Made by a program: the position numbers and the translations under genes. DNA of 64,000 nucleotides from Diphasiastrum complanatum (taxonomy: Eukaryota; Streptophyta; Lycopodiopsida; Lycopodiales; Lycopodiaceae). Shown here one piece after another: positions 1 through 11,915 of the stretch (positions are counted from its first letter, which is position 1; each line of letters opens with the position of its first letter). The DNA lies in NCBI GenBank assembly GCA_029204225.1, contig CM055111.1, forward strand, positions 19,907,003 to 19,971,002. Reading direction: 5' to 3'. The notes below the pieces were generated by a model, which searched no databases, was not told the DNA's origin, and saw only the letters and a program-made list of their open reading frames with translations.

Positions 1-639
1 GATCTAGTAGACAACACGAGCATCATATGATCAAACTCTGAGTAGCATTACTGTTGATGTATTAATTTTTTATACATGTTATAAAACATGTACAAAGGCA
101 AAAAAATTTATTTTTCGAAGATATAGCTTAGTAGACTTAAGAAAGAGCCAAATCTACAGTAACAGGCACTCATCCGACTGGATTAATAATTCACAAATTG
201 GTGAAAAAACATGGTTCAACAAAGTTAGCAATACCTTAAACTATCACAAAATATTATGCATATCTAAATGTTCAGATGTTCCTTAACTTACAGAAGAAGC
301 TAGATCATCTTCCATGAGGTCCTTTGCCAGTCCAAAATCTCCTGCAAGATCTTTAAGAAGCCTTTAGATACTAATTCTACAAGCTGTGATACTAAGATAC
401 TATATTTATCACTATCAGCCTTAATTTTGTGATAACTCAAAACCACATGCAAATAAATTTCATGGAAATCTTGCAGCTTATAAGTGGCCATATTCAGATT
501 ACAACAAATGGAGATCCCTGAATGTTAGCTATTGCATCAGAAATATATACGTTATATTGAATAATCTACTTTTGCCTAACAGACTATGAGAAGCTACAAC
601 TTACATTCTACATGAAACTGAAGATATGCATATATTACG
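1..639. other. AT-rich spacer, no gene seen
   Basis: Only short chance open frames occur here. I see no conserved motif, no repeat shared with the rest of the window and no RNA gene. Confidence 0.5.
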
Positions 640-1150
640 GCCAATTTTCACCACTTATCAACAATCAATGACAAGGAACCGGATGGATGCCAACCAATTG
701 ATGATCACAATTGGTGACCTAATTTCTTAGTATAAATAACTGTTCATATTCATACAGTTTTCATTATCAATCAAAAGAAACATTTTGAATAGTTAGCTCT
801 CTCTCTCTCAAGCCTGCGAGCTTGAACACTCCTGAGCATTCTAGCTCACTTCTTAGAGTTGTTTTAGAGATTGCTATTGCACTACTGCTTATCAGCATTG
901 CGCTTAATTCAAACTTTCATTTTAGTCGCTCAGAGATAACATAGAGTACGCGGCTTTCGATCTGCAACTTATTGTACTCATTTACATCTTTTTTGGTTTC
1001 ATACTGAATTAATACTATCTTTTATTGCGATCAACTTCGTCTCAGAATGTATGCGTTTCTGTAGTTCTTCGCGACTAATTATTTGTCTTGTGATTCGTGA
1101 CTGATTTTTTGTCGAGCGTTTCGCGACAAATTAATTGTTTGGCTACGTAA
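640..1150 (+). mobile_element. LTR fragment (promoter half preserved)
   Basis: The stretch from about 660 to 920 matches, in reverse complement, the segments near 47,100-47,400 and 61,950-62,390. Shared landmarks are the GGATGGATGCCAAC block, a TATA box in AGTATAAATA, the CTCTCTCTCAAGCCTGCGA block and GCGCTTAATTCA. After GCGCTTAATTCA the copies diverge. TATA box, then a C/T-rich leader, then a divergent downstream part is the layout of an LTR U3/R region, but no internal coding region is attached. It is an old solo or truncated LTR; the family is uncertain. Confidence 0.55.
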
Positions 1151-1484
1151 TCACTACACATGTTAGAATTTGTCAATTTTCACTTGAATGACACTGAAAG
1201 AATATGTGTGATTTGCAATTGGATTATTGGACCAGTTCCAACCAGAATATGATGAGAGGATACCATGTACATGCACACAATGCAAAGGCCTTAGGATTCG
1301 GACAAGGAGGATTGTCAACGATCATATTTAGGCCAATGGAGTGCACACAGAGAATCCAAGAGTATGAGAGGTAAACTCTGTAAAGTTTTTTTTGGAAATG
1401 CTTTAATCTTTGACACTTATGACACTTCAAGTATAGTTTGGCCAATAAATATTGAGCGATAGGATGAGTGCCACGATACTTTAA

Positions 1485-1706
1485 GTTAATCTCTCACTTG
1501 CTTCTAAAAGAAAAAATCCAAATAGAATAATTAGATGAAGTTAATCTCTCACTTGCTTCTAAAAGGAAAATCCAAATAGAATAATTAGATGAAGTTAATC
1601 TCTCACTTGCTTCTAAAAGGAAAAGTCCAAATAGAATGATTAGATGAAGTTAATCTCACTTGCTTCTAAAAGAAAAAATCCAAATAGAATGATTAGATGT
1701 AGTTAA
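1485..1706. repeat. 54-bp minisatellite, four copies
   Basis: Four head-to-tail copies of a 52-55 bp unit begin GTTAATCTCTCACTTGCTTC and end near ATTAGATGAA. They differ by a few substitutions and by the length of an A run. A partial fifth unit runs into the flanking dispersed repeat at about 1,700. There is no coding potential. Confidence 0.9.
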
Positions 1707-1747
1707 TCTTGATTTCCATATCCAATCACCCATAATAGACTCATTCA

Positions 1748-1821
<74 letters not shown>

Positions 1822-1960
1822 AAAAGTAACCAACACGCCCAATTATAGGAAGGTGTGTAGCCATTGTTTTCTTCCGTTAAAGGCATGGTTCAAATGTTTT
1901 TTGTTGGAAGATGAGTTCCACAACAAAGCCCAAATGCCGCAGGGATGGAGCATGTGATTT
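1690..1960. repeat. Dispersed repeat, inverted partner at 21,140-21,640
   Basis: The block with CATATCCAATCACCCATAAT, the GA tract, TTAAAAGTAACCAACA and the GATGAGTTCCAC...CCGCAGGGA stretch reappears in reverse complement between 21,140 and 21,600. A further piece at 1,150-1,190 matches 21,600-21,640. In this copy the minisatellite and about 500 bp of other sequence separate the two matching parts. In the other copy they are adjacent. This is an unclassified mobile repeat. Confidence 0.75.
1753..1819. repeat. (GA)n microsatellite
   Basis: This is an uninterrupted GA dinucleotide run of about 33 units. It lies inside the dispersed repeat whose other copy, at 21,140-21,600, carries shorter TC/CA tracts, so the tract expanded independently in the two copies. 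Confidence 0.97.
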
Positions 1961-4680
1961 TGCATTTAAGTTCAAAAGTGCATCTGCAAATTGTTTATTA
2001 AAATCTTCTTAGGAAATTAATTCTCTGCAATTTGAAACTAGGTAATAAATTAAAAGAGTTTACGACCCTCAATAACAAGCATAAATTTGAAGTACTTCTA
2101 AGTTTGCCAAAAGAAATCCAAAGAGTAATGCTATTTGTTGTAACATGTATATCTACTTTCTAAAAGTTGACATAAAATGTAAGTGATTAAATGAAATATG
2201 TCAAACTATTCTAAAAACGTTTTTCCTATTTTTGCATCAAGGAGATAAGTTTTTCGCTACTCATATTTTTAGTCGATTTTTGGACTTTTGGATTCCTACA
2301 TGTTTCAAGATCAATCTGTAAATTTTAAAACCAACAGGTTGGTTGTAGGACCTTGCCGATTCTCTCTGAGCATTGCTTTCAACTTAGCAACTATTGCTTA
2401 CACGGGCCATCTCCAATTCATCACCATTTGTAGCAGAAAAAGGACCATGCTTAGAGCAAGGACCCATGGGTCGGAGGTGAGCATTGGATATTTTTGGCTT
2501 CAAAAAAGATGTTTCTTGGAACTTTGCAGGATCAAGGGCAGAGTGTCAGCCTCTCTAACCAACAAAGGCACAAAGTCTACTCACCAGCCCTTCAGCTCAA
2601 AAAACCTGAGAATTTTTTGAGGAGAGAACTTCATTGGGTGTTTCCAAGCCCATTGAATAGAGCATCGCTAGTGAACTTACCCCTGAGGTGTTTCCAAGCC
2701 CGGTGAAGAGGACTGCCTTGCAAAATGCAAAGGTGACGAATTTTAGGTGATCCCCTATTTGAGTGGAGATCATTGGCATGCCATGGCAGAACGCCATGAA
2801 TATCTTGCTAATTTTCAAGATTTGCAATTCAATGGTATCTTAGCCTCGCAAAGGGTACTTCTCTGGAGAGCCGGATCCCTATATTGTAGCCTCTGGTGGA
2901 TGCAATTTACATGAGGACCTCTGAGCAGGATAAACTTAAGAAAAAGAAGACACGTATCCAGCCCATGGGGCCCTACTCTTAGTTCTAGTGCTCGGGAAAC
3001 CTCATTTGAGTTATCCTCAAAAAAACCTGCATTTTATAGAAATGCTCAATTTTTTGAAGAATTTTTAAATAACTCATAAAGAGGTATCTATGCATGTATA
3101 AAAATCGTCAGATATTTTATGGTATTGGTTTTTGAGAAAATCTACCGATTTTTTTGAGCACTGCTTAGTTCTGTATAGATTAGAAACTATGTTAAAAAGA
3201 AATGCAGGCAAGTTGCCAACCATGAGCACACCCCTTGTCATCTAAGAAACTTGACTCCATGCACAAACTAGGGGTGGTTTTACACAATCCATCGCATTTT
3301 TTTATCTAAATTGGAGTTTTCCCATTGGTTGATTTGGGGGAGGGGGTCAGTATCACCCTCCGAGAACATTTACCCTTCCTAAAGCGGAATGACCCAAGGA
3401 GGCATCCTTCCCTACCATAAGTTTTGTTTTTTCAATGTTCCTTTTGTCGTAAAATTTTTTTTACCCGCACCTTTTGAGCGGAACGTGCATGTAAAACAAG
3501 GGAAAATTTGGTGCACGTAAAAAAATTTTGCCATAATTTTTTTGCTCCCACCAAATTTTGTGGTGGAGGCAGCACCATTCTCTTCATTAAAAATTTAAAA
3601 CTGAGATTAAGATAAAAGAAAGAGGAGGTTTCATATAATCCACTGCATTTTTTATTTAGATTGGAGTTTTCCCATTGGTAGATTGGTAAAAGAAGGACCT
3701 TCCCGTCTTTCATTTTTATTTTGAGTTCTGAACATATGAGCCCGTAGAATAGAGTGCTGTAAACAATTGACCAAGTTTAAACATGAATCACAAGGCCCTT
3801 ACATCTCAACAATATAACAACCAAGGTTTGAGGATTTGTGGGCTTGACCACAGTAAACAACTATACCCAACTCACACCACTATGAACTTTCTTTTTCAAC
3901 AAGCAAAGATTAGATATTTAGTAGCCCGTTGGAGGAGCATGTGCTTGTGAAAGAAGTCAACTTGCTTACCTTTTTCATCATAAGTGAGTCTCAAAGGTTG
4001 TTGCCTTTGCCTTGATGTCATCCTTGGCTTTTGATTTGCAGTAGGCTCTTCAACATCAACATCCAAAGTATCATCTAAAGCATCCGCCAAGACCTCTAAT
4101 TAGGATTGAGCGTCGAGAACACAATAAGAGAGTGCAGTGGACGAAACCGTCCCAACCAAACCTAGACCGTCCGATCTAGCCCCCAAGCACTAGGGAGTAT
4201 GGCAAATCTCTAAGATAGAAAGCGCTTACCAATCCGATAGCATAACGACTGCAAACTCTAGATACTCACCTCACTATATCCAATAGATATACCTTTCCTT
4301 GAAGATGGATCCTCCTTGGTCCTTTCATCAAGTAGACACTCGACCTCCTCTTGAATAGCATCTCAAAAGGTGTCCTTCCATCCAAAATAATACTCGGCCA
4401 CCTATTGCACAAGAAATTTATGGGGCAAGGGAGATAGAAGAATGTGAACGGATAAGAGAGCATGAATATTGCGGAACGGCTCTCCCGTTACAATCAGTTG
4501 CTAGATGCAAAAACAATCTAATAGAAAGCTTATGCAAAATATAATCATAGCTTAAGTATTCTAATTGGCCAACAGGATCTTAAAAATTAGTTCATACTCA
4601 CAAAAATGAGAGTACAGTCCACCGAAGAGATTAGAAATGGTTTGTGTGTGGTATTACTGGAAAATGGGTTCAATGTGAAG
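1961..4680. other. Spacer with a 60-bp direct repeat pair
   Basis: No gene is recognisable. A block of about 65 bp with AATTGGAGTTTTCCCATTGG (or its GATTGG variant) occurs at about 3,270-3,335 and again at about 3,622-3,685 in the same orientation. A short echo of GTGTTTCCAAGCCC occurs at 2,640 and 2,690. The stretch near 2,985-3,050 (GCTCGGGAAACCTC followed by an A-rich run) weakly resembles 21,297-21,340. Open frames here are short and have no known domain. Confidence 0.5.
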
Positions 4681-4689
4681 TTTGGTTAT

Positions 4690-4890
4690 GAAATAGATGG
4701 AAAGAGCAATATGATATCGTGAGTTTCTTTGGAATCAAAGACAACCATCATCTAATCAGAAGTTGAGGAGTCGTAGACGTCCGTGTTCTGAAATAGATGG
4801 AAAGAGCAGTACGATATCGCGAGTTTCCTAGGCATCAAACACAACCATCGTCTAATCAGAAATTGAGGAGTCATAGACATCCATGTTCTG
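4690..4890. repeat. 100-bp tandem duplication
   Basis: Two adjacent units with a period of 100 bp both start GAAATAGATGGAAAGAGCA and both contain ACAACCAT and GTTGAGGAGT-like text. Roughly a tenth of positions differ, so the duplication is not recent. Confidence 0.85.
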
Positions 4891-5099
4891 ATCAGAGTGA
4901 GTAAACAAGCGCGATCAAACAACAATAAAGTGCATTCAATCACAACAAGCATTCATCTACGTTATACATAGATAGAAAAGCATGCTGCTGCTATATTACA
5001 CTGAAGCACAATAATATAGCAATTACAACGAAAATGACGGCATATCTGGGAGTCTCAAATAATATGTTTAATGGACGGAGGGTCTCATAATCTATGCTC

Positions 5100-7124
5100 G
5101 GATGATCTATTTATGTCCAGAGTCAAGTGAAAAGTGACTTGGCTTGTAGCTGGCCATTCCATATTTTTTCAGCACATTGTTGAGATATCATTGCTGACTG
5201 ATGAAAATCAATCTGTTGGGTCGATCTCATTGGATTTGGATTTGGATTTTGAGACAGTAGTGGGCTCGACCCATGTCACTCATTTTATACTCCTGGGATA
5301 GCATGCATTTCGATCCCTTCATCAGATTCAGATCAATATTGAATAGAAGTGTATCATCTACATAGAGAATAATGATGATGAAGTAATCTGATACAGACTT
5401 GAAGTAGGCATTCGAGTCTGTTGAGTTTGAAATAAAACCATTCTCGATCAAAAATACATTGATTTTTTGGAACCAAGCTCTAGGTGACTGTTTCAACCTG
5501 TAGAGTGCCTTGTGAATTTTGCATACAAGGTGCTCCTTGCCCCTGAGCTTGTATCCTTCTGACTATGACATGTAGATCTCCTCTTCAATAGCCCTGTTGA
5601 GGAAGGTAGTCTAGGCATCCATTTGGTGGACTTCAAGATCGGTTGTAGCTGCAAAGGAGAGTAGTAGATGGATCGAAGCATGCTTAATGACAAGGCTGAA
5701 GGTCTCTAGATAATCCAGATCTGAAATCTGGGAGTAGTCTTTGGCAACAAGTCTAGCCTTGTATCGATTTAATTTTCCTTCAGCATCATACTTCGCTTTG
5801 AATATCCATTTGTATGGAATTGGATTTCGATCCTTTGACAGCTCGGTAATAGTCCATGTTTGATTCTCGATGAGATAATCAAATTTAGTGTCCATTTTGG
5901 TTTGCACTAGTCAGCATCAGGTGTCGACATTGCCTCTGAAACAATGTTTGGTTCCTGCACAAAGTAATAGGCTGGATCATCCACGAATAAGGATGGAGGA
6001 TGTCTGGATCAGTTCGATCTTCTAGATTGAACTTTGATCCTCTGAGATGGTTCGATTTGTCAAGGGTCTATCACTTTGTCGGAGTCAGAGTCAAGATGTT
6101 AATCAATGCTGAGTTCCGAATTGTTGGCTCTGGGATAGGAAATCGATGGAGCTTTTCCTTTGTGGTCGATGAATCGGTCTTCCACAAAAATGACATCTCT
6201 ACTAGTGAATGCCTTCTCGGTATCCAGATTGTAAAGCTTGTATGCCTTGTGGTTTGGGGAATAGCTGATGAAAATCATTTTTCTACTCTTGTCATCTAGC
6301 TTTCTTCTTAGATCTTTAGGGATCTGAGCGAAAGCGATGCATCTAGACACTCAAATACTTTTGAATGATGGTTTCGATCCTGTCCACACCTCATAAGGTG
6401 TCTTGCCATTCAAGGTTTTGGTAATGGATCAATTTTACAAATAGACAGCTGAAGTAATAGCTTCTGCCCAAATTTTCTTTGGAAGAGAGGCATGGGCCAT
6501 CATGCTCTTGGCACTTTTGATGAGTGTCTGATTCTTCTATTCAACTATACCATTGGACTGGTTGTATTTTTGATGTATTTCGCTGGCCTTGTAGCACTCC
6601 TTAAATTTTGTGGAAATATACTCCCCCCCTCCATCTGTGCATAGAGACTTGATCTTCCTCTGGGTCTGATTTTCTGCAAACACCTTGAACTACTTGAAGA
6701 ATTTGAATGCTTCAAATTTGTTCTTCAAAAACTAAATAGCAGTCCTTCGTGAGAAGTCATCGATGAAGGTTACGAAATAGAGAGCTCTCCCTGTCGAAGC
6801 AATTTGCATCAGGCCACAAATGTCGTTATGTACAAGGCCAAGCAAGCCTTTGGAAGTATAAACTGAATCTGAAGTGAAAGGGCTTCTAGCATGCTTGTTG
6901 ATAATACAACTTTCGCATGGAGAAGTTGGCTTGCTAATAGACAACAGATCTTGTACTAGACTCTGAGCAGACATTTGCTGAATACTATTGAAATTAAGGT
7001 GGCCAAGTCTAAAATGCCACAACATATCAGTTGATTCAGAAGTGGCTGTGTGAAGGCTTCAATGTTAGAAGAGTAGCAGTGGCTAAGTTTGTAAAGATAG
7101 CTACTTCTTCCGTAGGCTAGAACC
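5100..7124 (-). mobile_element. Ty1/Copia pol fossil (GAG_pre-integrase, integrase, RT)
   Basis: Read on the minus strand, the domain order is Copia-type. First comes the GAG_pre-integrase/zinc region (LWHFRLGHLN, CESC; about 6,880-7,025), then the integrase start (FIDDFSRR) and the integrase C-terminal part (about 6,100-6,350). RT follows, with its start at 5,611-5,907 (WIFKAKYDAEGKLNRYKARL), the YVDD catalytic box at about 5,360 and the RT tail to about 5,110. Gag, protease, RNase H and both LTRs are not found. The element is broken in several places, and its 5' side stops at a LINE fragment. It is an old fossil; the lineage within Copia cannot be told. Confidence 0.9.
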
Positions 7125-7385
7125 TTATGGTGTCAAAAAGGGATCTATCTTCAATAAAACCATATTGACTCTTGGAAAAGTGGGAGGAGAGGAGAGGAGA
7201 GGGGCAATCCTTCTAGTAATGGCTTTCGCTACGATCTTGTAAGAGGTGTTTAGCATAGTTAGAGGGTGGTAATTAGATATTCTAGTGGGCATCTCAGATT
7301 TGGGAATAAGTTTAATAAGTCCTTGGGAGGAGGAGGAGAATGAACTCTTAGGTATCACAGTGTTGGTGGCAAGGAAAAAATGCAT
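7125..7385 (-). mobile_element. LINE (non-LTR) reverse-transcriptase fragment
   Basis: The minus-strand frame contains GLIKLIPKSEMPTRISNYHP followed by LTMLNTSYKIVAKAITRRI. This is the conserved block at the start of the reverse-transcriptase domain of plant LINEs (pattern LIPK..P..ISN.RP..LLN..YKI.AK....R). Only about 80 residues survive. The catalytic FADD-type box, the endonuclease domain and a poly-A tail are absent. The neighbouring Copia integrase starts within a few bases of its end, so one element probably inserted into or recombined with the other. Non-LTR identity is well supported; the clade is not determined. Confidence 0.8.
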
Positions 7386-7789
7386 TTATTTCAAAAGTAT
7401 TGCTTTAGCTTTGTGTGTGAGTTTTATACATATAGAATGTAAAGAAGATTATTGTTTATGAAAGTGACATGTGACATGTTACAAAATCTTGAATTCCATC
7501 AAACTTTGCAAAAGCAATTTACAGCTCATAAAATGACCATAAAGAATTTTGGGAAGCATATTGCACCTTGTAAAATGTCAAAATCTGTGGGCCATAAAAA
7601 TATTTTTAGCCATAATTAAATTCCAAGACAATCTTTTACACTTGGGAAAATGCTTTTTAGTGACCCTTGCACCCAACAGATATTAAATTATGGCTTCTCC
7701 TAATGACCTAGCCACTTTTTTATAGGAATTTTACTAGGTGCAAAGATCACTAGAAAATATCATTCTCCAATAATATGTAAGTATTTTAC
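7386..7789. other. AT-rich spacer
   Basis: No motif, repeat or coding signal was recognised. Confidence 0.4.
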
Positions 7790-8209
7790 TTGGAACATTC
7801 ATTTGTCTTGTTGAAGAGCACTAAAAACAATGTTGAAAACAATATTGCCAACTTGTTAAACATTATTACTAAATTTGAGTCAAATACGAGCAATTTTCTA
7901 ATGTCTAAAAATGATAAAAGGAAAACACTACCCTTTTCGATTTGCCAATATATTCATCTTTCATCAAACATGCCAATATTCAATTTATGCGAGGTCGTTA
8001 TTTCACAGGTCATTGCAGCAATGTACTGTTGTAGTGATCAAAACATTTTCATTGAGAAAGTACAAACGTTGATCAATGTTTTTCAAAAGAAAGACTTTAT
8101 GAGGCATAAATTGTGCAAAATTGTCACCAATATCTTTAAGAATAATCAGTTCCCCAGGCTAAAATATGACTTACCTGATGATACTAAGCTATTTTTGGCA
8201 GATATTTAG
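7790..8209 (+). CDS. Unrecognised open frame, 139 codons
   Basis: This frame is longer than most chance frames in this AT-rich region. It encodes a Lys/Asn/Phe-rich protein with two hydrophobic-leaning stretches: a Cys-containing segment near residues 63-85 (IFNLCEVVISQVIAAMYCC) and an amphipathic segment near 90-120. I recognise no family. No upstream ATG context, intron or downstream gene supports expression. It could be a decayed exon or a chance frame, since AT-rich sequence with few TAA/TAG in one frame can give this length. Treat as hypothetical. Confidence 0.25.
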   Translation: MEHSFVLLKSTKNNVENNIANLLNIITKFESNTSNFLMSKNDKRKTLPFSICQYIHLSSNMPIFNLCEVVISQVIAAMYCCSDQNIFIEKVQTLINVFQKKDFMRHKLCKIVTNIFKNNQFPRLKYDLPDDTKLFLADI

Positions 8210-8279
8210 CATCCCCCCTCTCAGGGGTGCTAACTGACCCCTGAGACTCACTGCTAACTACAAGACGGTTGATGGGTTC

Positions 8280-9174
8280 TCTGCATGGGAATTTAAACCC
8301 ACAGTGCCTCCTTGGTGAATGACTATTTTCTATTTCAAGATTCTTCCTGCACGTTTATGGATCATTTATATAGGGTCAGGTGAAACCAACTTTGGTTGTA
8401 CGTTTGCTCATCTGATACTTGTAGAATTCATAACTTAGATAGCAAAACTATTTGAAGAACGTCTACAAATGGGCTTCTGGTTGATCTCCAGCAAAAGGGT
8501 AACCAATCCTATCATAATTTCAAATTCAGATGTTAAGTTCAATAACTTGAAGTCATTGAAGACCTGGCCATATTCAATGACTTCCACGAATTAGCATTTA
8601 GAACAAGTCTGTAGAAATACACTATGTTTTCAACAGTTTACAGAATTACACTAAGTGTCGCAACAGTCTGCAGAAATACACTAAGTGTCGCAACAATCTG
8701 CAAAAATGAACTATGTTTTCAACAGCTTTGGTGTTTTTGCATTTCCCTGAAATGCGACTTGCATTGTTCAAAAGTTTAACTTATGCACAGTTCAAAATTC
8801 AACTGTTTTTAACACCTTCAGCTTTTTTGCATTTTTCCAAAAATGCGAAGAGAGAAAATTCCCAAACGTCATCTATTTTCATGAGTTAAACTGTTTTAAA
8901 GACACCTTCACCTTTTTATGGGCACCTTCACCTTCGGCTTTTTGCGAAAAAATGTAAAGAGAGAGAAAGTCCCAAAGGTCGTCTATTTTCAATGAGGAAT
9001 GTTCCCAGACACTTCCCGAATTTGTGAAGTGAGAGAATTGCGACGTCCTCGTCCGCATCAACATTCCCTGATTCGTTGACCGTGTGCAAAATGTATAGTT
9101 GTCACACAAGCCAAATACTTCCAAGTACAATGGCTTGCCTTATTAGATGACAAACATTTATTGTAGTTAATACA
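8280..9174 (+). mobile_element. LTR-like dispersed repeat (partner at 27,251-28,092)
   Basis: It aligns over its whole length, in the same orientation, with 27,251-28,092. Shared landmarks are AGGGTCAGGTGAAACCAACT, GGCTTCYGGTTGATCTCCAG and the closing AGTTAATACA. Inside are imperfect sub-repeats of a unit with GCATTTTTC(C/G)GAAAAATGCG hairpins, and a short tandem ACACTAAGTGTCGCAACA near 8,640-8,700. In the partner copy the ends are TGTTGG...TACA, as in an LTR. No coding region is attached here, so it is a solo LTR or a non-coding element. The copies are clearly diverged and hence old. Confidence 0.65.
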
Positions 9175-9234
9175 ATAAATGAGACAAATAAGCAACAGCA
9201 GCAGTAGCCAAACTCCTCCAATGCGACAAAATTT

Positions 9235-9581
9235 AAGGAACAAGATACACACCTATTAATGGCTTACAACAGTGGCAACAAAGACCACGATAGCTGGTAC
9301 TTGGACAGTGATGCTACCCAACACATGACCTGTCGCAAGGAATGGTTTATCGAGTATGCAGCTTACAACAGAGATCAATTCATCTACCTCGGAGATTCAA
9401 GCACCATACGCGTGGAAAGCAAAGGGATAGTCAAAATCACTTTCAACAATGATCTTTCTATTTATGTCACCAATGTTCTTCACATACCTCAACTGTCAAA
9501 GAACCTGTTGTCAGTTTCTAAAATGAGTGATGAGGACTACACTGTTACTTTCTCATCTGAACAGTATACAATCTTCAATGA
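9235..9581 (+). mobile_element. Older Copia element, part 1 (protease)
   Basis: The frame from 9,259 carries the Copia protease pattern (SWYLDSDATQHMT, where DSGA is usual) followed by the typical LGDSS...VLHIPQLSKNLLSVS stretch. It is cut at 9,581, where the younger element begins. The sequence resumes at 12,799. Gag and the 5' LTR of this element are not seen. It is broken and old. Confidence 0.85.
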
Positions 9582-10462
9582 TGAAGAAACAAAATGTTTC
9601 TGTTACCAAAGCTCTACTAGCTCTTGACTCCCAATTTGACGAAAGATATGAAAACGAAATGTTCGCGAACAACACGAACAACAGGAGAAGGTCAAAGGAC
9701 ATGAAAGGAAAATGTTCGCGACACAATAGAAGAAGGTCAAACGACATGAAATGACACAAAACTCTTCGCGACACAAAACCCTTCATGCTCCAAAGGACCA
9801 GGAAGATCAAACAAGTACCATGAAGTACTACTCCATGATATGATATGGTGACGTCAGCAGAAGAGCGTTAGGACATGTCTAATCCGTCGCTCTTGTAATG
9901 TATGATTAGTTATAGATTGTTAAGTTTATCTAGTCAAAAATGTTTCTCTAAATATATGCAATTGCTAGATGCATCAAATATACACAGACACAGATAGACA
10001 AAATATAGAACAGAAAAGTCCGCTAGTGAGCGAGACAATTTTGTAAGCAGGATCCATGGAGATCCAAGAAGTCCGCTAGTAAGCGAGACACTATTCGTGG
10101 GAGAACATCGCTTTTGTCATGCCAATGCACTATGTGGGTCTATCACACAGTGCTTGAAACCAAGAGGATCAATAGACAACGTTGTATCAACTATGCACAA
10201 TCATTCTAAATTTTGTCTGATCTTGATTGAATTATTGTTTGCTATTGTTCATGTATCTCATTCACTTGTTTTATCTATTCCACACATTGGTTCAATCTTG
10301 TTGAATGCTGAATTAATTTGTAACATAGGTCAACAATGTCTATCTACATTCTGGTGAATTGTAGGAATGATATAGTAGGCAATGACCAACAACCATCCGA
10401 ATTGATCTCATTCGCGATTGTTTCACTTCATGTTTTGTTTTCGATTCGCGATTTTTTTGCTC
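9582..10462 (+). repeat. 5' LTR of nested Copia element
   Basis: About 881 bp, starting TGAAGAAACAAAATGTTTCT. The same family start is seen at 11,916, at about 41,546 (minus), at about 37,498 (minus) and at about 63,870 (minus). It has several TTCGCGA/TCGCGAAC boxes. The primer site follows after two bases. Confidence 0.9.
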
Positions 10463-11915
10463 TCTGATATCAGAGCCTGTCATAGTCTGACATAGCCACA
10501 AAACTATGACATCCATGAGGCAAAGCATTCATGACAAAAAACCATTAACAAGTGAGAACATAGTTCACAACCATGGCTTCAATAAGCAGTATACAATCAA
10601 AGATCTGCACATTCCTTAACTCATCATGATCTAACTTCCTAGCATGGAAGGTCAAGACCTCTCTTATACTAAAGGGAGAAGGATTATTTCCCTAGGTGGA
10701 TGGAACCGAGGAGATGCCTACAATTACATGCAAAGATGTATGTGAATGGAGAGAGAAGAACGACAAGGCAGTAGCCGTGTTGTCATCATCCATTGAGGAT
10801 AGCCTGACTCTTGACCTCGCTACACTCTCCAATGCAAGAGAGATGTGAGATACTTTACTCACAAAATTTCAGACAAAATCACACAATCAGTTCACGTTTC
10901 TTGAAGATCAGTTGACAAACCTGCAATGGGATGGCAAAGATCTCACCTCCTTTATCAGAAAGATGAAGGATCTAATTTTTTCATTACACAATTTTGTAGC
11001 AGAGAATGTAGTATCAGCAGAGAAACAGCTCACCTATCTATTAAGAGCTTTACCAAGATCCTTCCAGACAACCCAAACGCTGCTAGCAAAGGATCTAGCT
11101 ATGACACTCTAAAAGACAATGATCAAGATTCAAGAAGAAGTCGAAGATCGTGAGCATCTTGATCACAAGGATGCTTCTGACCAAGCTCTCTACAACAACA
11201 AGGAGAAGACAAAGAAGTAGTTCAAGCCTAAGAGGGAGTCAGACCGAAAGCATGATCGAGACCAGCAAGTAGAAGGAGCCAACAGAGGCAAATGGAAAAA
11301 CAAAGAGAAGCCAAAATAGCAGAATGGCGACAAGAAGACATGTGTGAGATGCAAATGCAAAGGACATACTATCGATTCGTGTTGGCTAAATCTGAAAATT
11401 GAGTGTATCATGTTATTCTTGTGATGCATGGTTCCAGATGCTTTCATATAGTGATGCTAGTTGGGCATCTCTCAAGGACGACTACAAACGTTTCTCAGGA
11501 GGATGCACCATTGTAGCAGGAGCAGAAATTCTCTAGGTCATCAAAAAGCAGACCATCGTGGCTCAATCATTTGGCGAAGCAGAATACGTAACAACAACAA
11601 AGATGGCCAATGAAATCAGTTGGCTCAAATAGTTCTTTGATGAACTAGGTGAAACGAGAAATGAACCTCTGATTTTGCAGATGGAAAATACATCCACAAT
11701 ACACCTGACAAAGGATCTCTTATTTCACTCAAGAAAGAAACACATTGCAATCAAGTACCACTTGATAAGGGATCTGATCGAAAAGAAGAAGCTGCAGACT
11801 ACTTTCATTGGAACGAAGAAGGCGGTTGTTGACATCTTCACAAAGGCCTTAGACAAAGGTCTGTTCGAGAAACAGAGGAGAAGTCTTGGAGTCATCAAGT
11901 TATCACGCTTTGAGA

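Noticed and set aside
1656-1886. Ser/Leu-rich open frame on the minus strand
   Set aside because: It reads through the GA microsatellite and the minisatellite.
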